From contig NZ_JXKG01000009.1 in assembly GCF_001885735.1 (NCBI RefSeq), positions 40,990 through 87,490 of the forward strand: a DNA stretch of 46,501 bases, given 5' to 3'. The stretch comes from Enterococcus canintestini. Its GTDB lineage: Bacteria > Bacillota > Bacilli > Lactobacillales > Enterococcaceae. A program made the position numbers and the translations under genes. The notes below the pieces were generated by a model. The model was not told the origin of the DNA. It saw only the letters and a program-made list of their open reading frames with translations, and did not search any database. How positions within the stretch are numbered: the stretch's first letter is position 1; every line of letters begins with the position of its first letter. This document shows, piece after piece, positions 38,846 to 46,501 of the stretch.

Positions 38846-40468
38846 ATGAAAGGCATTGGAGTTTTAAACAATCCATTTTTAAACAAAGGAACTGCTTTTA
38901 CCAAAAATGAAAGAGAAAAATTAGGTTTAGTTGGCATGTTGCCTAGTCATGTGCAAACACTAGAAGAACAAGCAGTCCAAGCTTATGGTCAATATTTAAG
39001 TAAAACTAGCGACTTGGAAAAACGAATTTTTCTAATGAATATTTTCAATACTAATCGTACCTTGTTTTATAAATTAATGGGCCAACATATTGTAGAATTT
39101 ATGCCTATTGTTTATGATCCAACCGTAGCTGATTCAATTGAACAATACAATGAATTATTTGTGCAACCACAAAATGCCGCCTTTTTATCAATTGATGCAC
39201 CAGAAGATATTGAAGTAAGTTTAAAAAATGCCGCTGCCGGTAGAGATATTCGTTTAATCGTGGTCACAGATGCAGAAGGTATCTTAGGGATTGGTGACTG
39301 GGGTGTCAACGGTGTAGATATTGCGATTGGTAAACTAATGGTATATACAGCAGCCGCTGGTATCGATCCGAGCCAAGTTTTACCGGTATCATTAGACGCT
39401 GGAACGAATAATGAAAAATTATTGAATGATCCTTTATATTTAGGCAATAAACATGAACGCGTTTATGGTGAACGTTACATGGACTTTGTCGATAAATTTG
39501 TGACAGCTGCTACAAAATTATTCCCTGAACTATTATTGCACTGGGAAGACTTTGGCCGTAGTAATGCAGCAACGATTTTGGAAAAATATCAAGATAAAAT
39601 TACGACATTTAATGATGATATTCAAGGAACTGGGATTGTTGTTTTAGCTGGCGTTTTGGGAGCAATGAATATTGCCCAAGAAAAATTAACCGACCAAACC
39701 TTTTTAACTTTTGGGGCTGGTACTGCCGGTGTCGGAATTGCTAACCAATTATTAGATGAATTAATTCGTGAAGGCTTAAGTGAAGAAGAAGCAAGAAGTC
39801 GTTTTTATTTGGTAGACAAACAAGGTCTGTTGTTTGAAGATACACCAGATTTGACAGAAGGACAAAAAGCATTCGTACGTAAACGTGATGAATTTGATCA
39901 AAATATTGACTTAACCAATTTAGAAAATGTTGTGAAAACTGTTCATCCAACGGTTATGATTGGTACTTCAACCCAACCGGGTGCTTTTACTGAAACGATT
40001 GTAAAAGAAATGGCTGCACATACAAATCGTCCCGTTATTTTCCCACTTTCAAATCCAACCAAATTAGCTGAAGCAACAGCAGCAGATTTAATTCATTGGA
40101 CAGAAGGCAAAGCTTTAGTAGGTACAGGAATTCCAGCTGCAGATGTAGAATATAACGGAGTAACTTACCAAATCGGGCAAGCTAACAATGCATTAATGTA
40201 TCCTGGTTTAGGTTTAGGTATTATTGCATCGACTGCTAGTCGGGTAAATGGTGAAATGTTATCACAAGCAAGCCACGCTTTAGGTGGTTTAGTTGATACT
40301 TCAAAACCAGGTGCCGCAGTTTTACCACCAGTTGCAAAACTTGCTGAGTTTTCAGAACGAATTGCAGAAGTTGTGGGTCAAAGTGTCTTAGATCAAAAAT
40401 TAAATAAAGAACCAATTGAAGACATTAAAGCAGCGGTTAAAGCAACAAAATGGGTTCCTGAATATTAA
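38846..40468 (+). CDS. mleA: Malolactic enzyme
   Basis: This NAD- and Mn-dependent enzyme converts L-malate to L-lactate and CO2. The 540-aa length fits. The malic-enzyme-fold blocks are FNDDIQGTG, the NAD site [15 protein letters not shown], and the metal region [10 protein letters not shown]. Malic enzymes share these, but the N-terminus [17 protein letters not shown] and the linkage with mleR and an auxin-type malate carrier favour the malolactic enzyme. AGGAGG precedes the ATG. Coupled with malate uptake it generates proton motive force. Confidence 0.93.
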   Translation: MKGIGVLNNPFLNKGTAFTKNEREKLGLVGMLPSHVQTLEEQAVQAYGQYLSKTSDLEKRIFLMNIFNTNRTLFYKLMGQHIVEFMPIVYDPTVADSIEQYNELFVQPQNAAFLSIDAPEDIEVSLKNAAAGRDIRLIVVTDAEGILGIGDWGVNGVDIAIGKLMVYTAAAGIDPSQVLPVSLDAGTNNEKLLNDPLYLGNKHERVYGERYMDFVDKFVTAATKLFPELLLHWEDFGRSNAATILEKYQDKITTFNDDIQGTGIVVLAGVLGAMNIAQEKLTDQTFLTFGAGTAGVGIANQLLDELIREGLSEEEARSRFYLVDKQGLLFEDTPDLTEGQKAFVRKRDEFDQNIDLTNLENVVKTVHPTVMIGTSTQPGAFTETIVKEMAAHTNRPVIFPLSNPTKLAEATAADLIHWTEGKALVGTGIPAADVEYNGVTYQIGQANNALMYPGLGLGIIASTASRVNGEMLSQASHALGGLVDTSKPGAAVLPPVAKLAEFSERIAEVVGQSVLDQKLNKEPIEDIKAAVKATKWVPEY

Positions 40469-40485
40469 AGAGAGAAGGGGTTATT

Positions 40486-41451
40486 GTGGTATTCTTTCAA
40501 TCAATTCAAAGTGTTATTAGTATTATTTTGATGATTGCATTAGGTTATATCTTGAAAAGACAAGGTTGGTTTGATGATAATTTTGGCAAAAATATTTCCA
40601 GCTTAATTACAAAAATTGCGTTACCAGCTTCAATTTTTGTTTCTGTTTTAAAATATTTGACTAAAGATAGTTTGGTTTCATTATCTGGTAGTCTTTTATT
40701 TCCAGTTTTAGGCGTTATTATTGGTTATCTTATCGCCTATCTATTAGTAAAAGTGATGAAAATTCGTCCAGGACGTCGCGGTATTTTTATGAATGGCGTC
40801 GTAAATGCAAATACGATTTTCATTGGGTTGCCGTTAAATATTGCTTTATTTGGTGATAAGGCGTTACCATACTTTTTAGTTTATTATGTGACGAATACGA
40901 TTTCGACTTGGGCTTTTGGGGTATTTTTAATTTCAAATGATGACCCTACAAAAGAAAAAGGAAGCCAAAAAGCTAAATTAAACTGGAAGAAATTATTGCC
41001 ACCACCACTCTTAGGTTTTATTGTGGCATTAATATTTCTAATTTTTAGTATTCCTGTACCAAGTTTCATCAACGCAACATTAGGTTATGTTGGTGGAATT
41101 GTAACACCGTTATCACTACTTTATATTGGGATTGTCTTATACGATGCTGGTTTGAAGAGTATTCGTTTTGACCGAGATACTGTGGTAGCATTAATTGGTC
41201 GTTTTGTTTTATCACCGGTTATTTTGATTGGTTTAATTAGCTTAGGTTCATCTATGTTTGATATTCATTTGGCTAGTTTATTAAAACAAACATTGATCGT
41301 TCAATCAGCGACACCAATGTTAGCGGTATTGCCTATTTTAGCGGCAGATGCCCATGGCGATGTTAAATATGCAACGAACTTGGTAACAACAAGTACTATT
41401 TTGTTCGTTGTAGTAGTACCAGTCTTAATGGCTATCATCCAATATATTTAA
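40486..41451 (+). CDS. mleP: Malate permease (auxin efflux carrier family)
   Basis: This 321-aa membrane protein has about ten helices in the AEC fold, with the NTxxxGLP-type motif NTIFIGLPLN around 107-116. It follows mleA by 17 bases with AGAAGGGG before a GTG start. It is the malate/lactate carrier of the malolactic operon, as in Lactococcus and Oenococcus. The first methionine is predicted from GTG 40486. Confidence 0.88.
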   Translation: MVFFQSIQSVISIILMIALGYILKRQGWFDDNFGKNISSLITKIALPASIFVSVLKYLTKDSLVSLSGSLLFPVLGVIIGYLIAYLLVKVMKIRPGRRGIFMNGVVNANTIFIGLPLNIALFGDKALPYFLVYYVTNTISTWAFGVFLISNDDPTKEKGSQKAKLNWKKLLPPPLLGFIVALIFLIFSIPVPSFINATLGYVGGIVTPLSLLYIGIVLYDAGLKSIRFDRDTVVALIGRFVLSPVILIGLISLGSSMFDIHLASLLKQTLIVQSATPMLAVLPILAADAHGDVKYATNLVTTSTILFVVVVPVLMAIIQYI

Positions 41452-41460
41452 CAGAAATAA

Positions 41461-41538
41461 AACATTCAAACACAAGCGCTACTTTTATCATTTTTATCAT
41501 GATAGAAAGGTGTTACGTGTTTGAATGTTTTTTTATTT
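41461..41538 (+). terminator. Terminator of mleA-mleP
   Basis: AACATTCAAACAC (41461-41473) pairs with GTGTTTGAATGTT (41517-41529) and T7 follows. A smaller stem TATCAT/ATGATA lies inside. Confidence 0.9.
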
Positions 41539-41659
41539 TGGTCGAAAAATTATTGTGAAAAATCAAAATTAGAATATTTATTTTATTTTTTGCTTTTATT
41601 TTACACAATAGGATAAAATAGAATTGGATGAAAAAATAAAGTGAATTGGGGGAGAAAAG

Positions 41660-42175
41660 ATGAGTGAGTATTACTATATTCTGTCTTTGTATAAGGAAAA
41701 ACAACGTTATGTTGTTAAAGTAATTCTTTTGTCTGTTATTTTGTTGTTGGTAGCCAGTTTGATTGTGGTCTTAGATTTATTGCGAGTGAGTCCATTTATC
41801 TGGTATTTTATCGCGATGGGAATTGTTTTATTTCAAATGAAGAAGATGAAAACAGAAAGTGAGAACTACGATCAATTAGTTGGTTTTTTAAAGCGCTATC
41901 AATTAGAAACGCTTCAAAATGATGAACTTGTTTTTTTTATTGATTATCAGTTACAGCATTATTTTGAACGAGAGTCGCGTGAACTATTTGCTCGTTTGCA
42001 AAATAAAAACACAACTGATGATGTAAAAGCGATCAGTGACTTGCTGGAAATTATTGGAGAAATCACTTCTTATTACAATTATCTTTCTGATGATCATGAG
42101 TTAAAAGAAGATATTGAGATCTCTTTACAATGGTATCGTGATTCTATTGAAAATCGTAAACAAAATTTAGTTTAA
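41660..42175 (+). CDS. Two-helix membrane protein, unknown
   Basis: This 171-aa protein has two adjacent membrane helices (about 20-40 and 46-58) and a long cytosolic-type helical tail (60-171). No domain was recognised. GGGGGAGAAAAG precedes the ATG. The next gene starts 12 bases later, so they form an operon. A role in helping the secreted partner is a guess. Confidence 0.7.
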   Translation: MSEYYYILSLYKEKQRYVVKVILLSVILLLVASLIVVLDLLRVSPFIWYFIAMGIVLFQMKKMKTESENYDQLVGFLKRYQLETLQNDELVFFIDYQLQHYFERESRELFARLQNKNTTDDVKAISDLLEIIGEITSYYNYLSDDHELKEDIEISLQWYRDSIENRKQNLV

Positions 42176-42187
42176 AAAGGAGTAAAT

Positions 42188-43492
42188 ATGAAGTTAAGAC
42201 GAGACATTTTAGGTGTAGTACTAGCTTTTATGAGTGCGGGATTTGTCGCGACAGGGTTAAATACAGACGCTTATCAAGCCGTTTATGATACTCAAGTAAA
42301 GCAAGAGCAAAAAGTACAACAAGCGATTAATTCCGAATTTATCACAAGCCAAGATAAAAAAGATCTTCAACAAACCGTAACAAACTTTGCAAAAATAAAA
42401 AATAGGGAAAATCGCAGTGGTTTAAAAGAAAAAATTAATCAACAAGAAAAGTTGTTACATAAAGTGAACTTACGATTGGTGAAAAAAGAAGCCAAAGTAG
42501 CAGCACAAGAATATCAACTGGTAACAGCAGATTTGACTGAGTTAAACGAAAAAAGCCAAGAGCCATTTATTACAGCTGACGATGAAGCAAAAGTGACTGC
42601 CTTAACCAACGAACTCGCAGAAATTACCTCACCACAAAAGGTAAAGCCAGTCCGAACACTAGCTTCAAAAACGGAGAAATTAGCAACAGAAATGAAAGCA
42701 AATCAAGCAGAGATGCTAGAGTTTGTTGCGAATTTAAAAGAAGATAATAAGATCGCAAGTGATTTACAAAAACATAAATTTCTAACTAAAAATGATAAGA
42801 CAGAACTGGCAAATTTACAAAAAGAAAATGAAAAGTATTTTTTAGATGCTGATGATTTACTAGTATTAAAAAGTCATTTTGATAGTTCTAAAAGTAAGGT
42901 AACAACGCTCAAAAGTCGTGCAACGGCTACGGAGCAAGACTTTAAAGAGAATGAAAAAGTTGTCCGAGAATTGATTAAGGCAACAAATGAACTATTATCT
43001 AAAGGAGATTTAAATTCTGACGAAAAAACGGAGTTAAAGCAAATTAGAAGCGTCCTAAACGATGCCTTAGGTTTAAAAAATTACCAACCGGGTGATTTAG
43101 CAAATAACTATACTACTCTGAAAACAAGTTACGATAGCTCCTATAAAGTAAGTAGTGAACGTCAGGAAAAAGCAAAAAGACTTGCTGCAGAAGCTGCTGC
43201 CAGAAAAAAAGCAGCTGAACTGAAAGCTGCCAAAGAAGCGCAAGAAAAAGCAGAACGCCAAAAAGAAGCGCAAGCCCAAACAGTTGCTAATACTCCTTCA
43301 AATAATGAAACTCCTGCGCCGATTCAAACTTCTGCTGGATGGTATCAAGCGCCAAATGGTTATAAGTTTTTAAAAGTAGAAAGTGGTAAAACTTACGGTC
43401 AAGTAAAAAATCCAGGTAATTTTAGTTTAATTACCGTAGCGCAAGCTGCAAATTATACTCCTGGCCATGGAAATGGCTCTGCCAAGCAGTAG
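42188..43492 (+). CDS. Secreted coiled-coil protein with a conserved-looking C-terminal domain
   Basis: This 434-aa protein has a signal-like N-terminus (MKLRRDILGVVLAFMSAGFV), then a long charged coiled coil with repeated 'E-Lys' rich helices (about 30-340), an Ala/Lys/Glu helix (about 320-365), a Pro/Thr linker, and a C-terminal domain of about 45 aa (GWYQAPNGYKFLKVESGKTY, then NPGNFSLITVAQAANY) ending GHGNGSAKQ. The C-terminal part is aromatic- and Gly-rich and looks like a compact wall- or ligand-binding module; I recall similar tails in enterococcal proteins but cannot verify it. AAAGGAG precedes the ATG, 12 bases after the previous stop. Confidence 0.75.
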   Translation: MKLRRDILGVVLAFMSAGFVATGLNTDAYQAVYDTQVKQEQKVQQAINSEFITSQDKKDLQQTVTNFAKIKNRENRSGLKEKINQQEKLLHKVNLRLVKKEAKVAAQEYQLVTADLTELNEKSQEPFITADDEAKVTALTNELAEITSPQKVKPVRTLASKTEKLATEMKANQAEMLEFVANLKEDNKIASDLQKHKFLTKNDKTELANLQKENEKYFLDADDLLVLKSHFDSSKSKVTTLKSRATATEQDFKENEKVVRELIKATNELLSKGDLNSDEKTELKQIRSVLNDALGLKNYQPGDLANNYTTLKTSYDSSYKVSSERQEKAKRLAAEAAARKKAAELKAAKEAQEKAERQKEAQAQTVANTPSNNETPAPIQTSAGWYQAPNGYKFLKVESGKTYGQVKNPGNFSLITVAQAANYTPGHGNGSAKQ

Positions 43493-43826
43493 CATAATGA
43501 AATTACGATAGAAGTAAACAATTTTAAGAAACAAAATAGAGTATTCGAAAGTGCTTCTTAATTTTTTGAGGAATTTCGACTTATTCAAGTAGAGATTGAT
43601 TTTAGTATAGGGGTAACTAGGAAAAATGAAGTGTGGCAAGATTTTTGTCACACTTCATTTTTTAGGTTAAAGGCTTATTTGACTTTTAAAAAGGAATAAA
43701 GCTGATAAATTTAATTTCTGATGCAAGAGTTTAACGAGCCTGAGCAATTTTTTTTATTTCACAGTGTAATCTCGTTTTTTTACTGCTAAAATTAACATAA
43801 GAGAAAGTTTTAGAAAGAGGTACGAG
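43493..43826 (+). other. Gap before the Cof-type phosphatase gene
   Basis: This 334-base gap holds one terminator (43622-43663). Nothing else recognisable was found; no ORF with a ribosome site. Confidence 0.6.
43622..43663 (+). terminator. Terminator after the secreted coiled-coil protein operon
   Basis: AAAAATGAAGTGTG (43622-43635) pairs with CACACTTCATTTTT (43649-43662), with a T run at its end and an A run at its start, so it may act in both directions. It lies 130 bases past the stop codon. Confidence 0.85.
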
Positions 43827-44612
43827 ATGACACAATTTAAAATTGCATTTTTTGATATTGATGGTACGTTAGCGGATAATGAATTACCTCGTGATTTGGG
43901 AATTATAGAAAGGATTCCTTCTTCTGCCAAAGAAGCACTACGCCAGTTAAAACAAAACGGAATTGAACCTGTGATTGCTTCAGGACGCAATTATTTGATG
44001 TTGCAAGAATTTGCTACAGAATTAGGCGTTGAAAGTTTAGTGGCCTCGAATGGCACACAAGTTTTGTACAAAGGAAAAGAACTAGCTTGTCATCCCATCC
44101 CACCTTCACTTTTAAAAGAAACAATGTTAGCTTTTGATCAGCAACAAATTCACTATATTATTGAAACACCAGATCGTTTTTTGGCAACGAGTGAAAAAGT
44201 TGCAACAGAAGATGCTGCCGCAAAATATATCGAGTATGTCACAGATATTAAAACTTTACCAGCAGACGTGATTCAGTTAATTGTTCGTTTGGAAGATCGT
44301 AGAAGTATTCAAATAAAAAATGAATTACTCGTGGCAGAAAAAGTTGCACCAGTGGTTATGGATGTGCACTTGGCTCATGTATCAAAAGCGACAGGTGTCC
44401 ATGAAATCTTAAAAAAATTGAACATTAAACCAGAAGAAGCGCTAGCTTTTGGGGATGAAGAAAATGATTTAGCCATGTTTGATGCAGTTGGATATCCAAT
44501 TGCTATGGGCAATGCTTGTGATGCTTTAAAAGAAAAGGCAAAATTTGTCACCAGCAAAGTGGGTGAAGACGGTATTTGGCAGGCTTGTCAGAAATTAGGA
44601 TTAGTTAAATAA
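43827..44612 (+). CDS. Cof-type HAD phosphatase
   Basis: This 261-aa HAD hydrolase has DIDGT with Asp10 nucleophile and Asp12 acid/base, and the motif IV GDEENDLAMF near the C-terminus. The C2 cap makes it the Cof/YidA type. Such enzymes dephosphorylate sugar phosphates, FMN or related small molecules; the substrate is not known. AGAGG lies upstream of the ATG. Confidence 0.88.
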   Translation: MTQFKIAFFDIDGTLADNELPRDLGIIERIPSSAKEALRQLKQNGIEPVIASGRNYLMLQEFATELGVESLVASNGTQVLYKGKELACHPIPPSLLKETMLAFDQQQIHYIIETPDRFLATSEKVATEDAAAKYIEYVTDIKTLPADVIQLIVRLEDRRSIQIKNELLVAEKVAPVVMDVHLAHVSKATGVHEILKKLNIKPEEALAFGDEENDLAMFDAVGYPIAMGNACDALKEKAKFVTSKVGEDGIWQACQKLGLVK

Positions 44613-44618
44613 AAGAAA

Positions 44619-44727
44619 CCTACTTGTTAACTTTGGACCAATGTTATGAGCTTTCAAAAGTTAGACTAAAAATCTAGCCTTTTGGATTGCTACAAAGGTG
44701 ACCGAAATAACAAGTAGGTATTTTTTA
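44619..44727. terminator. Bidirectional terminator between the HAD and aldo-keto reductase genes
   Basis: CCTACTTGTTA (44619-44629) pairs with TAACAAGTAGG (44708-44718), T6 on one side and A4 on the other. Its loop holds CAAAAGTTAGACTAAAAATC (44655-44674) and then CTTTTG, the same core as in the upp terminator. It overlaps the end of the aldo-keto reductase gene by three bases. Confidence 0.88.
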
Positions 44728-45567
44728 TTCAAATTCTTCGTATTCGTTAGGATCTTGGTCGTTAATGCGACCATCGGCTTTATTTAGTGCCGTAATCGCC
44801 TCAATTTCATTTGGCATTAAAGCAAAATCAAAAATATCCAAGTTTAAACGTTGATGCGTTAGTGAACTTGCTTTAGGAATTGGCACAATACCACGTTCAT
44901 GGTGCCAACGTAAAATAATCTGACCAGCATTTTTATGGTATTTTTTTGCTAAATCTTGAATCAAGGGTTCATTTAATGATGCACTGGCGCGACCCAAAGG
45001 ACTCCAAGCTTCTGTTATAATACCGCGTTTTTTATTTTCTGCGACCATTTTTTCTTGTGTCCAATAAGGATGTAATTCAATTTGATTAACCGCAGGGGTG
45101 ACACCTGTATCACTGATGATTTTATCTAAATGTTCAGGTTCAAAATTTGAAACACCAATTGAACGGATAAGTCCCAATTTTTGAGCAGTTACTAGTGCTT
45201 GCCAAGCTTCAGAATAAAGACCACGTTTTGGAAGTGGCCAGTGAATCAAGAAAAGATCAAAATACGCTAACCCCATCCGTCGTAAAGATTCTTGAATAGA
45301 CAATAATGCATCGTCGTAGTGATGGTATTTACCCGGTAATTTTGAAGTGATAAAAAATTCTGAACGAGGAATACCAGAGCGCCGCACTGCCTCACCTACA
45401 ATTCCCTCGTTATCATAGTTTGTCGAAGTATCAAGCGCACGATAGCCATCACGAATAGCACTTAAAATTTGTTGCATTCCATGGTCGCCACGAATTTTAT
45501 ATGTGCCAAAACCTAGTGCTGGAATATAATTGCCATCATTTAAAACAAAATTTGGTACGGTCATCAT
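44725..45567 (-). CDS. Aldo-keto reductase
   Basis: This NADPH-dependent oxidoreductase of the AKR5-like group has the tetrad Asp46, Tyr51, Lys76 and His109 (LDTSTNYDNE, ITSKLP, LIHW). The 280-aa length fits. The ATG at 45567 (or the next ATG) has AAGGAGG just upstream on the minus strand. Substrates of such enzymes are varied aldehydes and ketones; the physiological one is unknown. Confidence 0.92.
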   Translation of the reverse strand: MMTVPNFVLNDGNYIPALGFGTYKIRGDHGMQQILSAIRDGYRALDTSTNYDNEGIVGEAVRRSGIPRSEFFITSKLPGKYHHYDDALLSIQESLRRMGLAYFDLFLIHWPLPKRGLYSEAWQALVTAQKLGLIRSIGVSNFEPEHLDKIISDTGVTPAVNQIELHPYWTQEKMVAENKKRGIITEAWSPLGRASASLNEPLIQDLAKKYHKNAGQIILRWHHERGIVPIPKASSLTHQRLNLDIFDFALMPNEIEAITALNKADGRINDQDPNEYEEFE

Positions 45568-45767
45568 TTCTCCTCCTTAAAATGTTCTTTTTTTAAACTT
45601 ATCACGAAATTTAATTTGAGTGAAATGATAGGGTGTCCGTTTTGGAAGTTATTAAGCATAATCATCTAGCCTACTTGACTTACTGCAATGTTTTCCAATG
45701 TATTAGAAAATATTTTAATTTACTCGCTAGTTTGCGCTAAAAAATTAGCAATCTGCCAGCACTTCTC

Positions 45768-45796
45768 TTGTCATAACTCGTTTTGATAGTTACAAT
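45768..45796 (+). promoter_or_regulatory. Promoter of the last gene
   Basis: TTGTCA (45768-45773), 17-base spacer, TACAAT (45791-45796), about 55 bases before the GTG at 45851. Confidence 0.75.
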
Positions 45797-45850
45797 TAGA
45801 TTAGAAAAAAATGAGTTTTTTAGATGGATTGTTAAAGAGGAGGAATTCCA

Positions 45851-46498
45851 GTGAAGCGGATTTTTTTACTAATGGGTACGTTATTACTTTTAGCCAGTGG
45901 CGCTTGTGGCTATTTTTTATATCAAAATCAACAACTTTATCATCATTCGCTAGAGCAAGCAGATGAGGCGATTGCCAAAAAAGATTACCGGAACGCTGCG
46001 ATTCATGTAGAACGAGCCCTATTTATTAAAAAAAGTTCTAAAGAAGCGTTAGCCTATAAAGAACAGTTGGAACCAGCTATGACTCTTAGTGATGAGAGCA
46101 ATCTGGATTTGACATTTATCAGCCTTCAGAGCAAGAAAATTTTGCAGATCCCGCAAGGCTCAGCAGAATTAAAAGCACAAGCTCGTGCCTGGCAAGATGA
46201 AGTTGCAAGATTAACGGAGGAAAAAAAGGAGCTACAAAATAATTTAACGGAACTTCAGACAGCATTAAAGCAAAATAATGTTGTTAAAGCAGAAGCGGAA
46301 CTTGAAATTCTAAATAAAGCAGATGAACAAGCAACACACCTGAGTGAAATTTGTGAACAACGCAATACGTTAGCTTTAGAATTTGAAATACTTATTACAA
46401 AGCAAAAAGAACAGTTACAAAAAGAGGTAAATAAAGCCAAAGAATTATTAACAGTAGGAAATTATCAAGAAGCTACTGCTATCCTGAATAATTCATAG
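45851..46498 (+). CDS. Membrane-anchored helical protein, TPR-like
   Basis: This 215-aa protein has an N-terminal membrane helix (about 4-26), then a TPR-like helical pair (about 32-75: EQADEAIAKKDYRNAAIHVE), then coiled coil rich in Lys, Glu and Gln, with a second TPR-like motif at the end (AKELLTVGNYQEATAILN). GTG start with AGAGGAGG upstream. The stop TAG is 3 bases before the window end, so the frame may be truncated by nothing visible, and the gene downstream is unknown. No family identity was found. Confidence 0.7.
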   Translation: MKRIFLLMGTLLLLASGACGYFLYQNQQLYHHSLEQADEAIAKKDYRNAAIHVERALFIKKSSKEALAYKEQLEPAMTLSDESNLDLTFISLQSKKILQIPQGSAELKAQARAWQDEVARLTEEKKELQNNLTELQTALKQNNVVKAEAELEILNKADEQATHLSEICEQRNTLALEFEILITKQKEQLQKEVNKAKELLTVGNYQEATAILNNS

Positions 46499-46501
46499 CT
46501 C

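Overview
The window looks like a chromosomal segment of a low-GC Gram-positive of the order Lactobacillales, most probably Enterococcus or a close relative. The reasons are the AT-rich coding style with strong AAAGGAGG ribosome sites, a malolactic locus, a Met T-box ahead of metNPQ, GatD/MurT, and a KxYKxGKxW-like surface protein. No IS element, phage gene, rRNA or CRISPR array is visible. The species call is inference; no database search was possible.

Layout. 1-168: end of a hairpin-repeat array. 171-2208 (minus): gatD-murT, peptidoglycan amidation. 2439-3845 (minus): a KtrB-type K+ channel. 4019-4140: a candidate small RNA. 4243-9390: tdk, prfA-prmC, ywlC and glyA, a near-origin block also known in Bacillus, with a dense DnaA-box cluster around ywlC. 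9703-12076: a two-gene ABC transporter. 12134-12763: upp. 12840-13654 (minus): a glycerophosphodiesterase gene whose start is cut off by a frameshift in an A7 tract. 13847-13919 (minus): tRNA-Thr. 14046-15840: a DUF2187-like gene and rodA. 15885-19573: an ArsC/Spx-like gene, gcvH, then a Met T-box and metNPQ. 19661-19963: a second array of the same hairpin repeat. 20141-25381: sufCDSUB. 25522-30108: a small membrane protein and a large LysM/coiled-coil/GA-module surface protein after a long AT-rich gap. 30423-31723: a RibD/DHFR-like reductase and a membrane-anchored hydrolase. 32018-37065: a TetR regulator with a clear operator, followed by a heterodimeric ABC exporter. 37261-37702: a SAM-I (S-box) riboswitch in front of an unknown 110-aa protein. 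37786-41451: mleR, mleA, mleP. 41660-43492: a membrane protein and a secreted coiled-coil protein. 43827-45567: a Cof-type phosphatase and a convergent aldo-keto reductase. 45851-46498: a membrane-anchored coiled-coil/TPR-like protein.

How the genes work together. Sulfur is a theme: methionine import (metNPQ, T-box controlled), cysteine-derived sulfur for Fe-S clusters (suf), and a SAM-sensing RNA over an unknown gene. Envelope work is represented by gatD/murT, rodA, the LysM protein, and the secreted coiled-coil protein. Growth and replication are represented by tdk, upp, prfA/prmC, ywlC, glyA and the DnaA boxes. The most interesting items are the S-box and its unknown gene, the DnaA-box cluster, the 122-bp hairpin repeat family, the A7 frameshift gene, and the large extracellular insert in the first ABC exporter subunit.
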